Shown here: piece after piece, positions 16,334 through 28,000 of the stretch
Position numbering within the stretch: the first letter of the stretch is position 1
Layout of the letters: the number at the start of each line of letters is the position of its first letter
DNA from: Hyphomicrobium sp.
GTDB taxonomy: Bacteria > Pseudomonadota > Alphaproteobacteria > Rhizobiales > Hyphomicrobiaceae
Reading direction: 5' to 3'
Length of the DNA stretch: 64,000 bases
Assembly (NCBI GenBank): GCA_016793445.1
Contig: JAEUME010000005.1
Span: forward strand, 362,752-426,751
Position numbers and translations under genes: made by a program
The notes under the pieces: model-generated
Told to the model about the DNA's origin: nothing
The model's database searches: none
Seen by the model: only the letters and a program-made list of their open reading frames with translations

Positions 16334-16720
16334 ATGAATGCCAAACTGACGATTACCTTCGCCGGGATAGCACTTGTCATGATCCCGGCACTCGGCCCTG
16401 CACATGCTGAAAAAGGCCCGCCGCCAGGACAGGCCCCGGCCGCTCATTACGATGCACAGGGCGGTCCTCCCTTCGAACTTAAGGATCCCGCCCGGATAGA
16501 GGCCGGCAAGAAGCGCTTCAACTCGACATGCGCCCAATACTGCCATGGCAGCGAGCCACCGCTATTCATCGGCCGTAGCGATCTTGAAGCCGAATACGTC
16601 TTCAACACGATCAGGGACGGCGGAAAAGGCGCAACGCCCATGCCCCCCTGGGGTGATATCTTCACCGCCGAAGAGGTGTGGGAGCTGGTCGCGTATGTCA
16701 AATCACTCGGGACATGGTGA
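16334..16720 (+). CDS. Small cytochrome c with CX3CH haem motif
   Basis: The 128-residue product has a signal peptide (cleavage near AHA, residue 25) and a single class I cytochrome c domain. The haem motif is CAQYCH, Cys66-x3-Cys70-His71, with one more residue between the cysteines than the normal CxxCH. Met103 in TPMPPWG is the likely sixth ligand, and the final helix (VWELVAYVKSL) is the usual cytochrome c ending. It probably accepts electrons from the PQQ dehydrogenase encoded just upstream. The three-residue spacing is unambiguous in the DNA (TGC GCC CAA TAC TGC CAT). Confidence 0.88.
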   Translation: MNAKLTITFAGIALVMIPALGPAHAEKGPPPGQAPAAHYDAQGGPPFELKDPARIEAGKKRFNSTCAQYCHGSEPPLFIGRSDLEAEYVFNTIRDGGKGATPMPPWGDIFTAEEVWELVAYVKSLGTW

Positions 16721-17208
16721 GACGGACATCGTAACGATCAAGGGATGAACTTGGTCCGCGCAAGCGGCGGAAAGCCCGGACTGAGGCGCGGCCGGTCCGT
16801 GCCGACGGCTCGCCCGGGCCGATCCTTAACGCTGTCCAGGCTGCAAGAGTTTCGTTCTCGCGCCTGGCCCGCCCCTTCCCATGGATTTCCAAAGCAACGA
16901 TGGGCCCGCGCCATACGTTCGTCCAGCTTGCCCGGCTGAAGCAGGGCCAGCCGATAGCGCCTGTGCGCCATGCGGCGGCCCGCGGGGGTGTTTAACCGAG
17001 TTTGAAGAATGCCAGGCCGCCGCTGCCTTCGATATTCGCCCTTCTTCCGGCGATCTATGGCCGTATTTGGCTGATCACGCGATCACCTCAAAGGGCCGGT
17101 AAGCCCCTTGGCATCTAAACCCGCAAGGTGAGCCCGGGGGGCGTATCATTCCCTTTATGTGATTATCGAATTAGACTTTGCGCACGTCGATCAGTTCCAG
17201 AGGAACAA
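16721..17208. other. Intergenic region without supported gene
   Basis: I find no convincing coding region in these 488 bp. A short frame reading CQAAAAFDIRPSSGDLW near 17010-17100 has no start and no relatives that I recognise. There is no clear terminator after the cytochrome gene. Confidence 0.5.
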
Positions 17209-18321
17209 ATGCTGAAACGATTGCTGGCGTGGTTCGTGGTCTTGACGCTGATGGCGGGGATCGCGGCCGGCCTCGGATACTACAAGTTCAATGAGATCAA
17301 GAACGCGGATGCTGCGGCGCAAGCCTCGCCTGAGCCGATGGAAGCGGTCGCCACGGCGCGCGCGCGCAAAGGCCAATGGGTGGCCCGCGAACGCGCGATC
17401 GGAACCGTCGTTGCCACGCGGCAGTTGGAGCTGCGCAACGAGATCGCCGGAACGATCGCCAAGCTCGGCTTCAAGTCGGGCGATATCGTGGAGGCCGGCG
17501 CAATGCTGGTCGAACTTGATACGCGCCAGGAGGAGGCGGCGCTTGCGTCGGCCGAGGCCGAGGCCCGGCTCGCCAGACTGACACTCGAGCGCCGCGAGTC
17601 CTTGAAAAACAGCGCGGCATTTTCCGCCCAGGAACTCGATAACGCGCGTGAGGCATTCGCGGGCGCCCAGGCGCGCGCACGGGCGCTTCAGGTTGCGATC
17701 GACAAGAAGAAGATCGTCGCTCCATTCCGCGCCCGCGTCGGCATCACCGATCTGCAGCCCGGCAGCTATCTCGAAATCGGAACCCTGATGACGCGCCTGC
17801 AAGGCATCGACGCCGACGCCTACATCGACTTCGCCCTGCCCCAGGACAGCACCGCGCTGATACGGAAGGGGACGGTTGTCTCGTTCTCGATGCCAGGATC
17901 GCACGGCCAAACGCACTCCGCGACGATCGTTGCCGAGGACGACAGCGTCGACGCAAACAACCGCACGGTGCGCTTCCGCGCATCCGCCGCGGGCTTTGGA
18001 GAACTGCTGCGCCCCGGCGCCTTCGTTGATGTCATTGCTGTGGTCTCCGAGCCGCGCGATACGGTTCTGGTCCCGCTCTCCGCAGTCCGCCGCTCAGCGA
18101 ATGGCGAGCACGTTTTTCTCATCGTCGAGGAGGAGGGTAAGCTTCGCGCGCGCACGCGAACGGTGGAAACCGGCGTCGTGGACAAGGACGAAATCGGCAT
18201 CGAGAAGGGCATATCCGAAGGCGAACTCGTTGCGACGTCTGGTTCCTTCAAGCTGCGCGACGGTGCGCTCGTGAACACCCAGTCGCTGAAGGCGGACGGC
18301 GCGGCCGCTGGTCTGAACTAG
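17209..18321 (+). CDS. RND efflux periplasmic adaptor (membrane fusion protein)
   Basis: The 370-residue product has an N-terminal membrane anchor (about residues 5-25), a lipoyl half-motif (ELRNEIAGTIAKLGFKSGDI), a short alpha-helical hairpin (about 95-150), the second lipoyl half (KIVAPFRARVGI) and a beta-barrel/membrane-proximal domain. It links the RND permease encoded 18 bp downstream to an outer membrane channel. AGGA five bases before ATG 17209 decides the start over an upstream in-frame GTG-type start. No outer membrane factor is encoded in this pair. Confidence 0.92.
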   Translation: MLKRLLAWFVVLTLMAGIAAGLGYYKFNEIKNADAAAQASPEPMEAVATARARKGQWVARERAIGTVVATRQLELRNEIAGTIAKLGFKSGDIVEAGAMLVELDTRQEEAALASAEAEARLARLTLERRESLKNSAAFSAQELDNAREAFAGAQARARALQVAIDKKKIVAPFRARVGITDLQPGSYLEIGTLMTRLQGIDADAYIDFALPQDSTALIRKGTVVSFSMPGSHGQTHSATIVAEDDSVDANNRTVRFRASAAGFGELLRPGAFVDVIAVVSEPRDTVLVPLSAVRRSANGEHVFLIVEEEGKLRARTRTVETGVVDKDEIGIEKGISEGELVATSGSFKLRDGALVNTQSLKADGAAAGLN

Positions 18322-18339
18322 GTAACAAGGCGACACGCG

Positions 18340-21300
18340 ATGCACGCATTCGATATTTTTGTGCGCAAGCCGGTGCTGGCGATTGTCGTCAACCTGGCGC
18401 TGGTGCTGATCGGGCTTCGCGCCGCGACAGAGCTGCCCGTGCAGCAGTATCCCCGCATCGAAAGCTCGTCGATCGTCGTCACGACGACCTACGTCGGCGC
18501 CTCCGCCGACAGCATTCGCGGGTTCGTGACGACCCCGATCGAGCGCGCTGTGTCCTCCGTGAGCGGCATCGACTATGTCGAATCGAGCAGCGTGCCCGGG
18601 TTTTCGACAGTCACCGCGCGCCTGAAGCTCAATCACCCGAGCACAGTCGCCCTCGCCGAGGTCGGCAACCGCCTCGACCAGATCAAGAACGAGCTTCCGT
18701 CCGAGATCGAATCTACCGTCGTCGAGGTACAGCGCGCCGACCGGCCTTACGCGACGTTCTATGTGAGCGTCACGTCGGACGACATGACGCCGTCCCAGCT
18801 GACCGATTACCTTTCGCGCAACGTCCAGCCCCGTTTGAGCACGATTCCCAACGTGCAGAATGTCGGCCTTGAAGGCGCCCGTCCGCAGGCCATGCGCATC
18901 TGGCTCGACGCCGAGCGGCTCTCTGCGTTCGGCCTCAGCCCGGTCGACGTCCAGGATGCGCTTGCGCGCAACAACTTCGTCGCGGCCGTCGGCCGGGCCA
19001 AGGGCGATCAGGTTCAGGTCGACCTTTTGGCAGATACGGACCTCAGAAGTGTTGATGAATTCGAGAAGCTGATCGTTCGCGAAAACCGCGACCAGATCAT
19101 CCGGATTTCCGACATCGGCAGCGTCGAACTCGGATCTGAAGAAGAAACCTCGAACGTGCGCCACAATGGAAAGGACGCCGTCTATCTGGCGGTTTGGCCC
19201 CTGCCGGGCACGAACGAGATCAGTGTTGCGCAGGCGCTGCGGGCGGAACTCGAGGCAACCAAGCCGCAACTTCCCAAAGGCATGGAGATCGCGCTCGCCT
19301 ACGACGGCACGGTCTATATGGAGAACTCGCTCAAGGAGATCGCGAAGACCTTCACCGAGACGGTCGCGATCGTCGGCCTTATTGTGTTCCTGTTCCTCGG
19401 CTCGGTGAGAAGCGCTCTCGTCCCGCTCGTCACGATCCCGATTTCGCTGATCGGGGCGATGGCATTGATGTCGCTCATGGGGTTCTCACTCAATCTCCTG
19501 ACGTTGCTCGCCATCGTTCTTTCGGTTGGCCTGGTGGTCGATGACGCCATCGTCGTTGTCGAGAACGTGTCGCGCCATATGCGCGACGGCATGAGCCGCA
19601 TCGATGCAGCACTTGCGAGCAGCCGTCAGCTTTTCGGCCCGATTGTCGCGATGACGGTTACGCTCGCCGTCGTCTACGCGCCAATCGGCTTTCTTTCTGG
19701 CCTTACCGGCGTACTGTTCAAGGAATTCGCTTTCACGCTCGCAACCGCAGTCATCGTCTCGGGCTTTGTGGCCGTGACGCTCTCGCCGATCATGAGCGCC
19801 TATTCGGTTGCCGAAGGCGGCCACGAGAGCCGATATGCGCGCTTCATCGGCCGCGCGCTGGATCGCGTATCTGCCGGCTACGGCCGCGTGCTCGACGTCA
19901 TCCTCAATCTGAAGGTCCAGGTCCTGGCTTTCGCCGCCTTCATCTGCCTGCTGGCGGTGCCTCTCTATATGTATTCAGGCAAGGAGCTTGCACCGATCGA
20001 GGATGAGGGTTTTGTGCTTCTGATCGTCAACTCGGCGCCGGACGCGTCGCTCGCCTACACCTCCGGCAACATGGACAAGGTGCATGAGATCGGAAAATCC
20101 CTGCCTGAGTTCGAGTCCATGTTCGAGATAGTGTTCCCCTCGGACGGCTTCGGGGGCTACATGTTCAAGAACTGGCACGACCGCGCACGCACCGCGCATG
20201 AGATCCAGCCGGAGGTTTTCAACGCCGTCTCGCAGATCAAGGAGCTGCAGATCTATCCCGTGCTTCCGCCCCCTCTACCGGGCGCAGGCAACTTCGACGT
20301 GGAACTGGTTCTGAAGGGACCGGGCACGCCCGAGCAGATGGCGGACTATGCGGGTCAACTTGTCGGGGCCGCAATTAACAGCGGCCAGTTCATGTTCGCC
20401 GACACAGACCTGAAGATCGACCTGCCGCAGGTGCGAGTTGTCGTGAACCGCGAACGCGTCGCCGACCTCGGCCTCGATCTGGCGGACATCGGCCGCCAGC
20501 TCGGCATCATGATCTCGGGCAACTATGTGAATCGCTTTACGCTCGACGGCCGCGCCTACAAGGTAATCCCGCAGGTCGGCAAGCACGCGCGCGAGACGGC
20601 GGCGAACCTGCTTGACTACAAGGTGCGCACGCGCGACGGCAAGCAGGTGCCGATCTCGGCAATGGTGACACTTGAGACGGCGACAGCGCCGCGTACGCTC
20701 GCGCGCTTCCAGCAGAACGACAGCTTTCGCGTATTCGGCGGCGTGAAGCCGGGCATTACGAAATCGGCGGGACTCGCCACCTTAGAAGCGGCGGCTAAAA
20801 AAATCCTGCCGGCCGGCTATACGGTCGACTACGCGGGTGAATCGCGACAGATCCGCCAGGAGGGCACGACACTTGCGGGCACGCTCGGTTTCTCGGTGAT
20901 GCTGATTTATCTCGTGCTCGCGGCGCAGTTCGGCAGCTTCCGAGATCCGCTCGTTGTGCTGCTCGGCTCTGTCCCGCTCGCGCTCAGCGCCGCGCTCGTC
21001 TTCACGTTTTTCGGCTTCACGACCGTCAACATATACAGCCAGATCGGCCTCATAACACTAGTCGGCCTGATCGCGAAAAACGGCATCCTGATCGTCGCGT
21101 TTGCCAACGAACTTCAGTTGCAAGGCCGCAAGAAATTCGACGCCATCAAGGAAGCCGCCATGACCAGGCTTCGGCCGATCCTGATGACGACGGCGGCGAC
21201 GGTCTTTGGACATCTGCCGCTGGTCTTTGTCACCGGAGCGGGCGCAGAGGCCCGCAATAGCATCGGCATCATGCTAGTGAGCGGCATGGCGATCGGCACG

Positions 21301-21414
21301 CTCTTCACGTTGCTCATCCTGCCGGTCATCTATCTGGTCCTCGCCGCCGAACATAATAGAACCACGGCAGCACACGAACCTGCCATTGGGCCGGCGCAGG
21401 CCGTCATCGCCTGA
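18340..21414 (+). CDS. RND efflux permease (HAE1 type)
   Basis: The 1,024-residue inner-membrane pump shows the RND layout: one N-terminal helix, a large periplasmic porter domain, helices 2-6, helix 7, a second periplasmic loop and helices 8-12. Helix 4 carries the proton-relay pair in GLVVDDAIVVVENV. Length and motifs fit hydrophobe/amphiphile exporters such as MexK or VexF relatives rather than heavy-metal pumps. The adaptor gene is immediately upstream. The substrate is unknown; location behind the PQQ dehydrogenase may be coincidental. Confidence 0.93.
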   Translation: MHAFDIFVRKPVLAIVVNLALVLIGLRAATELPVQQYPRIESSSIVVTTTYVGASADSIRGFVTTPIERAVSSVSGIDYVESSSVPGFSTVTARLKLNHPSTVALAEVGNRLDQIKNELPSEIESTVVEVQRADRPYATFYVSVTSDDMTPSQLTDYLSRNVQPRLSTIPNVQNVGLEGARPQAMRIWLDAERLSAFGLSPVDVQDALARNNFVAAVGRAKGDQVQVDLLADTDLRSVDEFEKLIVRENRDQIIRISDIGSVELGSEEETSNVRHNGKDAVYLAVWPLPGTNEISVAQALRAELEATKPQLPKGMEIALAYDGTVYMENSLKEIAKTFTETVAIVGLIVFLFLGSVRSALVPLVTIPISLIGAMALMSLMGFSLNLLTLLAIVLSVGLVVDDAIVVVENVSRHMRDGMSRIDAALASSRQLFGPIVAMTVTLAVVYAPIGFLSGLTGVLFKEFAFTLATAVIVSGFVAVTLSPIMSAYSVAEGGHESRYARFIGRALDRVSAGYGRVLDVILNLKVQVLAFAAFICLLAVPLYMYSGKELAPIEDEGFVLLIVNSAPDASLAYTSGNMDKVHEIGKSLPEFESMFEIVFPSDGFGGYMFKNWHDRARTAHEIQPEVFNAVSQIKELQIYPVLPPPLPGAGNFDVELVLKGPGTPEQMADYAGQLVGAAINSGQFMFADTDLKIDLPQVRVVVNRERVADLGLDLADIGRQLGIMISGNYVNRFTLDGRAYKVIPQVGKHARETAANLLDYKVRTRDGKQVPISAMVTLETATAPRTLARFQQNDSFRVFGGVKPGITKSAGLATLEAAAKKILPAGYTVDYAGESRQIRQEGTTLAGTLGFSVMLIYLVLAAQFGSFRDPLVVLLGSVPLALSAALVFTFFGFTTVNIYSQIGLITLVGLIAKNGILIVAFANELQLQGRKKFDAIKEAAMTRLRPILMTTAATVFGHLPLVFVTGAGAEARNSIGIMLVSGMAIGTLFTLLILPVIYLVLAAEHNRTTAAHEPAIGPAQAVIA

Positions 21415-22049
21415 GGCAGGGGGTTGCCCGTACAAATCTGCTGGCCTCCGGAATGCAGCCGGGTTTCAACCGGTTCGGCCACGGAAATCCTCAGGCCTAT
21501 TCGCTTTGGAATTACGCGTGACGGCTAAGCCGCCATGGCCCGGATTTCAGATTCAGACTTATCGGATATGTGGGTCGAATATGTTGCGGTGCGTCGCGTC
21601 CAGGACGGCAAATACCTTTTCATTCCCGATCGGGTGGTGTGTCAGCACAACTCATTTGGTGCGAGTCGAAGGGGGACGCTGACGGCATCAGCTGTATCTA
21701 CTGCCACCTTTTGACGGGGCGAATCGCTTGAGCCACTGTTGAAAATCCCCACCCAATAACAGGGCCGGTCACGATTCTGCGGCTGCGTTGTCTATCTTCC
21801 TATTTTCAGCATAACTCCGCCAAAAAGCAGTCAGTGAAATTGCCGGGAATTAAATAATTTAAACGAATTGGGTGGCTTCAGCGCGGCCATTGAGCCGAAA
21901 CGTCCATGATTCGTTGTCAAGTGATCCAAAAAAATCCTTTTCCCAAAAAGAATTAGTAATCCGTAAAGAAGATGACGTATACGGTTTATTGCAATTGGCA
22001 GAATTTCTTCGTGATTCTCTGCGCCGCCAGCATTCCGGAGATACGTTGC
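21415..22049. other. AT-rich upstream region of the giant adhesin, with one possible small ORF
   Basis: This 635-bp gap is distinctly AT-richer in its second half (21780-22010), as is common upstream of large surface-protein genes. One 59-codon frame, ATG 21535 to TGA 21712-21714, reads ISDSDLSDMWVEYVAVRRVQ and has protein-like composition, but it has no good ribosome binding site. I see no clear promoter or terminator. Confidence 0.35.
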
Positions 22050-25000
22050 ATGGACCGCCAGGCCGAAGGCACGGCATCGCACGATTCTGAGTTCGATGTA
22101 GCGCAGGCAGCTGCCGAAGGGTCAGACCCCGGCTCCTCCTTGAGGGTGCCGGCGCGGCGGGAGATTATCGAGCTTTCGGTCACCGACAAGAATGCTGCGG
22201 ATCTCGCGGTCTTCGTGCGCGCGAATGGCGCCAAGGCGATGATCACGAGCGACGGCCTTCTGGGTCTGCGGTTTGCAGAGGGTGGTCTGATCGTGCTGCG
22301 CGGGTCGCAGGCGGTCGGAAAAGCTTTCGACAACCAGCACGGTGCTCTGCTCGACGTGCTGAATGGCGATCACGATCGCCTTGCCGCCGTGATCAACGCG
22401 CTGGCCAATGGCGGTGACGGGATTCGCCCTCTTGCGCAATTCGTTCCGGTGGAGGACCACGAGCAGGCGGGCCGCGAGCAAGCGTATGTGGGCCTTGAAG
22501 ATGGCTCCAGCCGTCCGGCCGCGCATACGATTCCGGGTCCATTGACGGGAGCGCACGCGCCTCTTTATCCGATGGATGTCGAGACGCTGCGCTGGGGTCG
22601 TGACGACCTTCGCCGTGGGGAGGCCGGGTCGCGCGGACTGCTCGTGAGCACGGGCGTCGGCGAGGCGTTGCCGCATCTCGTCGGACTGGGGGATGAAGAA
22701 CTCGGTCATCGTAACGGCGAAAAACTTGTCTCGGGACTGAACGTCCTCGATCATGGCCCGGCCACCGCAGTAGGGGCGGGACTCGATCACCTCTGGCTGC
22801 TGGGCGATATCGAATATCTGCGCGCTTCCCGCGATCTTCTCGATAACGAGGATTTGTTCGGACCGGATAAGGATGCGCCCACCATCTGGCCTCCGCTCGA
22901 TCCGATATCCGCGTTCCGCGCCATTGAAGATACCGGTTATTCCGGCGCGCTGTTCGATCCGAGCCTGCTGCCCCTGCCGGTCACCGACAGAAAAGTGACG
23001 ATGGATCCGCAGTTCGGAACCATCACTTTGGGCCCCGATGGCCACTTCGAGTACAAGCCGGCTCCCGGCTTTTCAGGCTTTGCATCGTTCGACTATTCGT
23101 TCGTCGATCCGCGGACCGGCCAGCCCGTGACGGGGAGCGTCGCGATCACCGTAAGAGCCGTCGCCGATCCCGCGATGATTTCAGGTGGTGCGGTGACCGA
23201 TGAAGACGTTGCCGTCGCGACGCCGATCACCGTCTCCCTCCAAGATCCGGATGGCTCTGAAGACATAGAGCGCGTCGTTATCTCCGGCCTGCCGGCGGGT
23301 GCGAGCCTGTCTTGGAATTCCGCGCTCCCCGGAACGATTGTGCATCGCGCCGATGGGTCGTTCGTCGTGACGGGGGCCACAGCACAGATCCAGGCATTGC
23401 TGCAATCGCTTCAGGTGACCCCGCCTGCTGACTTCGACGGCCGTATTTCGCTGGACGTGGCCGTCACGACGATTGAGCGCAATTTGCCCGCAAATGTTCC
23501 AGGGTATCTGGATCGCACAACGGTCCATTATACCTATCATATCGATGTCAACGCCGTTGCGGATGAGGTTACGGCGGTTGGGGCGGATGAGGTAACGGAC
23601 GAGGATACGCTTGTCCATCTCTCGACGCTTGCGGCGACGTACGGAGATCTGACGGACGGCTCCGAGACGCACACGGTCGAGATCCGGGGCGTCGATGCGG
23701 ACGCCAAGCTGACGGACGTCTCCGGGGTTGAGTATCCGTATATCATTGCGGGCAATGGCACTAAGACCTACACGCTGTCTCCGTCAGATGTGGGGAACGT
23801 GTACTTCCTGCCTCCTCCCGACGAGAGCGGCACGTTCAGCGGGATGAGCATCGTCGCCATTGCGAGGGAGGCCTCGAACGGGGACCAAGAGACGGCATCC
23901 GCGCCGATCCAGGTTGTGGTCACTCCCGTGGCCGATGCCGTCGAAATCACGGCACCGGCGCAGGCCACGGACGAGGACACTGCGATTACGTTCGGCGACG
24001 ACATCACGCTGACGGTGAACGATCTGACGCAAACACTTACGGAAGTCACACTTTCGGGATTCCCGCCCGGCACGCGCGTCCAGTACACCGACGAGAACGG
24101 CATACCGCAGGACTTCATCGTGCCGCCTGGCGGCGCCACGGTGACCTTGGGCGGAGGTGCGAGCGAGGCTGACATCCGGGCCGCACTGGCGACGCTGACG
24201 CTGACACCGCCGCCGAACACGGACCAGAATATCACGCTGTCGATCACTGCGACGACCGAAGATATCGGCGGGGTCAGCGATACGCAGACGCTGCCGATGA
24301 CGATCACGGTGGCCGCCGTTGCGGACGGCCCGTCGATCTCGGGTTCGGCTTCGGGCAACGAAGACCAGCCCATCGATCTTCCTATCGCGGTCTCGCGCCT
24401 GGACGCGGATGGCTCGGAATCCTACGACTTTGCCGCCATCGCGGTGCCCTCAGGCGCGACTCTGATCTACCCGTCCACGCTGCCTAGCGGCATCAGCGTG
24501 TCCGTCCTGGGCAACACGTACACCTTTACGCCGGGCGCGGGGACGACGGCAGCGCAGTTCGAGCAGTTCCTGGCCACAGGGCTCAAGGTTCAGGCGCCGG
24601 CCGACAGCGACGTGAATTTCAACGTGGATGTGCGGGTGGGCACGATCGAGAGCGTTCTGTCGGGCGGCGAGGTCACGCTGCTGAAGGCGGATACGCAGGT
24701 GTCGATCCCGGTTACGGTGTCTCCCGTCATCGACATGCCTTCGGTCAGCGGATCGAGCACGGTGGACGAGGATACGAGCGTCAACTTCGGGGCGGATATC
24801 CTCATCAGCCAGAACGACAAGACGGACGGCTCGGAAGCGATTACGCAAATCGTGGTGGGCAACATCCCGGCCTCCGCAACCGTTGGCTACACGGCGGTGG
24901 GTTCTGCAACGGTCGTCGCGGCGACGTCGGCAGGCGTCACGAGCTACACGATCTCAGGAGGCAGCGAGGACGACATCCGCGCGACGCTTGCGACGTTCAC

Positions 25001-28000
25001 GCTGACCCCGCCTTTGCATAGCGATGTGAACATTCCCGTCTCGCTGAGCATCACCAAGGTGGATCAGACGGTAAGCGAGAGCGAGCCTGCGGTGACGTCA
25101 ACATCCGCTCATGTGCATAACATTGCGGTGGCCGCCGTTGCGGATGGCCCCACGGTATCGGGCTCGGCTTCGGGGAGTGAAGACCAACCGATCCCGCTAG
25201 CGATCAGCGCATCGCGGATCGACGCGGATGGATCGGAATCCTACGAGTACGCGGCCGTCACGGTTCCCGCCGGCGTTACGCTGGTCTATCCGGGCACTCT
25301 GCCCAACGGCATCAGCGTGTCAGTGTCGGGTAGCACGTTCACGTTTACGCCCGGCGCCGGTACGACGGCGGCGCAGTTCCAATCGTTCCTGGCGACGGCG
25401 CTTCAGGTTCGCGCGCCCGCCGACAGCGACCGCGACTTCAATGTCGATGTGCGGGTTGGCACGATCGAGAGCAGCCTGTCGGGCGGCGAAGTGACGGTGC
25501 TGCGCGCGGCGCAGACGATCACGGTTCCGGTCAGCGTTCTTCCGGTCAACGATGCCCCCGTGATCAGCGGGTCGAGCAGCGTGAACGAAGATGGCATCGT
25601 GAACGTGGCGGATCAGTCGACAGTCGCGCCGGTGGCGTTCGGCGCCAACATCTCCATCAGTGCCACAGACAGCACGGATGGCTCCGAAGCGATCACGCAG
25701 ATCGTTGTCGGAGGACTTCCGGTTGGCGCGGTGGTGAGCTACACGCCGGTTGGCGGGGGGACTGCGGTCACGTTCACGGTTGGCGCCGGTTCGACGTCGG
25801 TGACGTTGAACGGCGGCAGCGATACGGAGATCCGGGCGGCCCTTGCCTCTATGACGCTTCTGCCTCCTCCCCATAGCGACGCGGATATCACGTTGACCCT
25901 TGCCGTCACCAAGGTTGACGGCACGGTGAGCGACGGGCAGGGCACTGTCACGCAGACCTACAACGGCACGCACACGATTACGGTTGCGGCCGTTGCCGAT
26001 GTTCCGTCGGGGTCCGGCAGCGGCTCGGGCCTTGAAGATCAGAACATTCCCGTGTCGATCACTGTGGGCCATCCCGACAACACGGATGGGTCGGAGAGGA
26101 TCAAGAACGTCGTGATCGGCAACATCCCGGCTGGCTTCACGCTGTCGGAGTCGTCCACCGGCGCCGGCACGCTGACGCTCAACGGCGATGGCACCTACAC
26201 CGTGGTTGGCCCCAACGATGCCGCCATCAACGATGTGCTGGCAAACCTGACGCTCGTATTCATTGCGGGCGGCGCGCGCCAGCATCTGGATACCGACTTC
26301 TCGCTGAGCGTCACGGTCACCACCATTGAAAGCGCCGCAGGTGCGGGCCAGAACGCCTTGCCCGAAGCATCTACGACGTTCGCCGTGCCGGTGACGGTCA
26401 CGGCTGTCGTGGATGGCGTAACGCAGTCAGGTTCTTCGGTTCTCGTCGAGGATGTCGCGCACACACTTGGAACGGAAATCGCCTACGCGCGGATTGATAA
26501 CGACGGTTCGGAGGCGGTGACGACGGTCGCTGTTTCGGGATTCCCGCCGGGCAGCACCGTCAGCTACACGGACGTCGCCGGCAATCCGCAATCGGTTATC
26601 GTCGGAGTCGGAGGACTGACAGTCACCTTTACCGGAGGCTCCGAAGCGCAGATCCGGGCGGCGCTCGATACGCTCGCCGTGACGGCGCCCTCCAACTCGG
26701 ACGCCAACTTCACCTTGAGCGTCGCGGTGACGACGCTCGACAACGACGGATCGAACGTCACCAACACCTTCAATCATGGCGTGACGGTTCAGGCCGTGGC
26801 CGATGCGCCCTCCGTGTCGGCCGACGCCATCACGCTCGACGAAGACACGACAACGACGCTCGTCATACGTCCAGATCGCAGCGCGGACGATGACAACTCC
26901 GAGACGCTCTCCGTGCGCATCACGGTGCCGTCAGACGGGTCCGGGCCGGTCGGTGTTCTGACGGGCGCAACGCCTGCCGGAGTGACGCTGACCAACCTCG
27001 GCGGCGGCGTGTACACAGTTACCGCGACCGGCGCCAGCGCCGCTGCGCGTGAGGTCCTGCTCGACAGCTATCTCAATGGCGGAATAACGTTCACGCCGCG
27101 CGCGCAGTGGTCCGGCAACCTGACGGGAACGAACGGCATTCGCGTCGAGGCCATTTCCACCGAAAGCGCTACAGGCAGCGAACTGGCCCCCGGCAGCTAC
27201 GGCGGTGCGGATGGGACTTCGCAAACGGAAACCGCGACGACGTATATCGACGTTACGGTCAATCCTATCGGCGACCTGCCGGTGCAGACCAACGCCACGA
27301 CGACGGTACGGGAGAACAATAACTCGACCGCCGCGTCCGATCCCGACCTGGTTGTTCCCATCGGCGCGCGCATCGGCTTGACCATTGCCGACCCCGACGG
27401 TTCGCAGGGGCTGTCCATGACGCTGACGGGCTTCCCAGCGAATGCCCAGGCGATGTCGTTCGGCACGAGCATTGTGGGTGTCAGCACCTCCGTGAATATT
27501 GCGACCGGCACCGTCACGATCAGCGGCGCAAGCGCAAACGACGTCATTACCGTGCTGAATTCGCTTTCGGTGACATTGGCAGACGACCGCGATGAGAACT
27601 TCACGGTCTCAATCAATGGCACTGTGACCGACACCAACGGAACGACGGTTTCAACTGATAACTTCTCTCTTTCGCATGCGGTGACGGTGCAGGCTGTGGC
27701 TGACTTGCCGACCGTGACCGTGGGCGCCGCGACAAAGCCGGCGGTGGACGAGGATTCCGCGTTCGTCACCTATTCCGTGACCACGGCCCTCAACGATACC
27801 GATGGCTCGGAAACCTATCAGTCCGTCGTGGTGACCTTCTCGACGCCTGGGACCGGGGCGAGACCGGAGGTTCAATTCGGCACGACAGCCGGTGTTACGT
27901 TCGACACATCGGTGGCCGGGCAAGTCACGCTAAGAGGTGCGGCTGCCGATATCAATGCCGCCATGCTGACGCTTCAGGTACGGCCGGGCGCCAATAACGG

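Noticed and set aside
21972..22049. Earlier start for the giant adhesin at 21972
   Set aside because: There is no ribosome binding site there, the region is AT-rich non-coding in character, and ATG 22050 has GGAG at the right distance.
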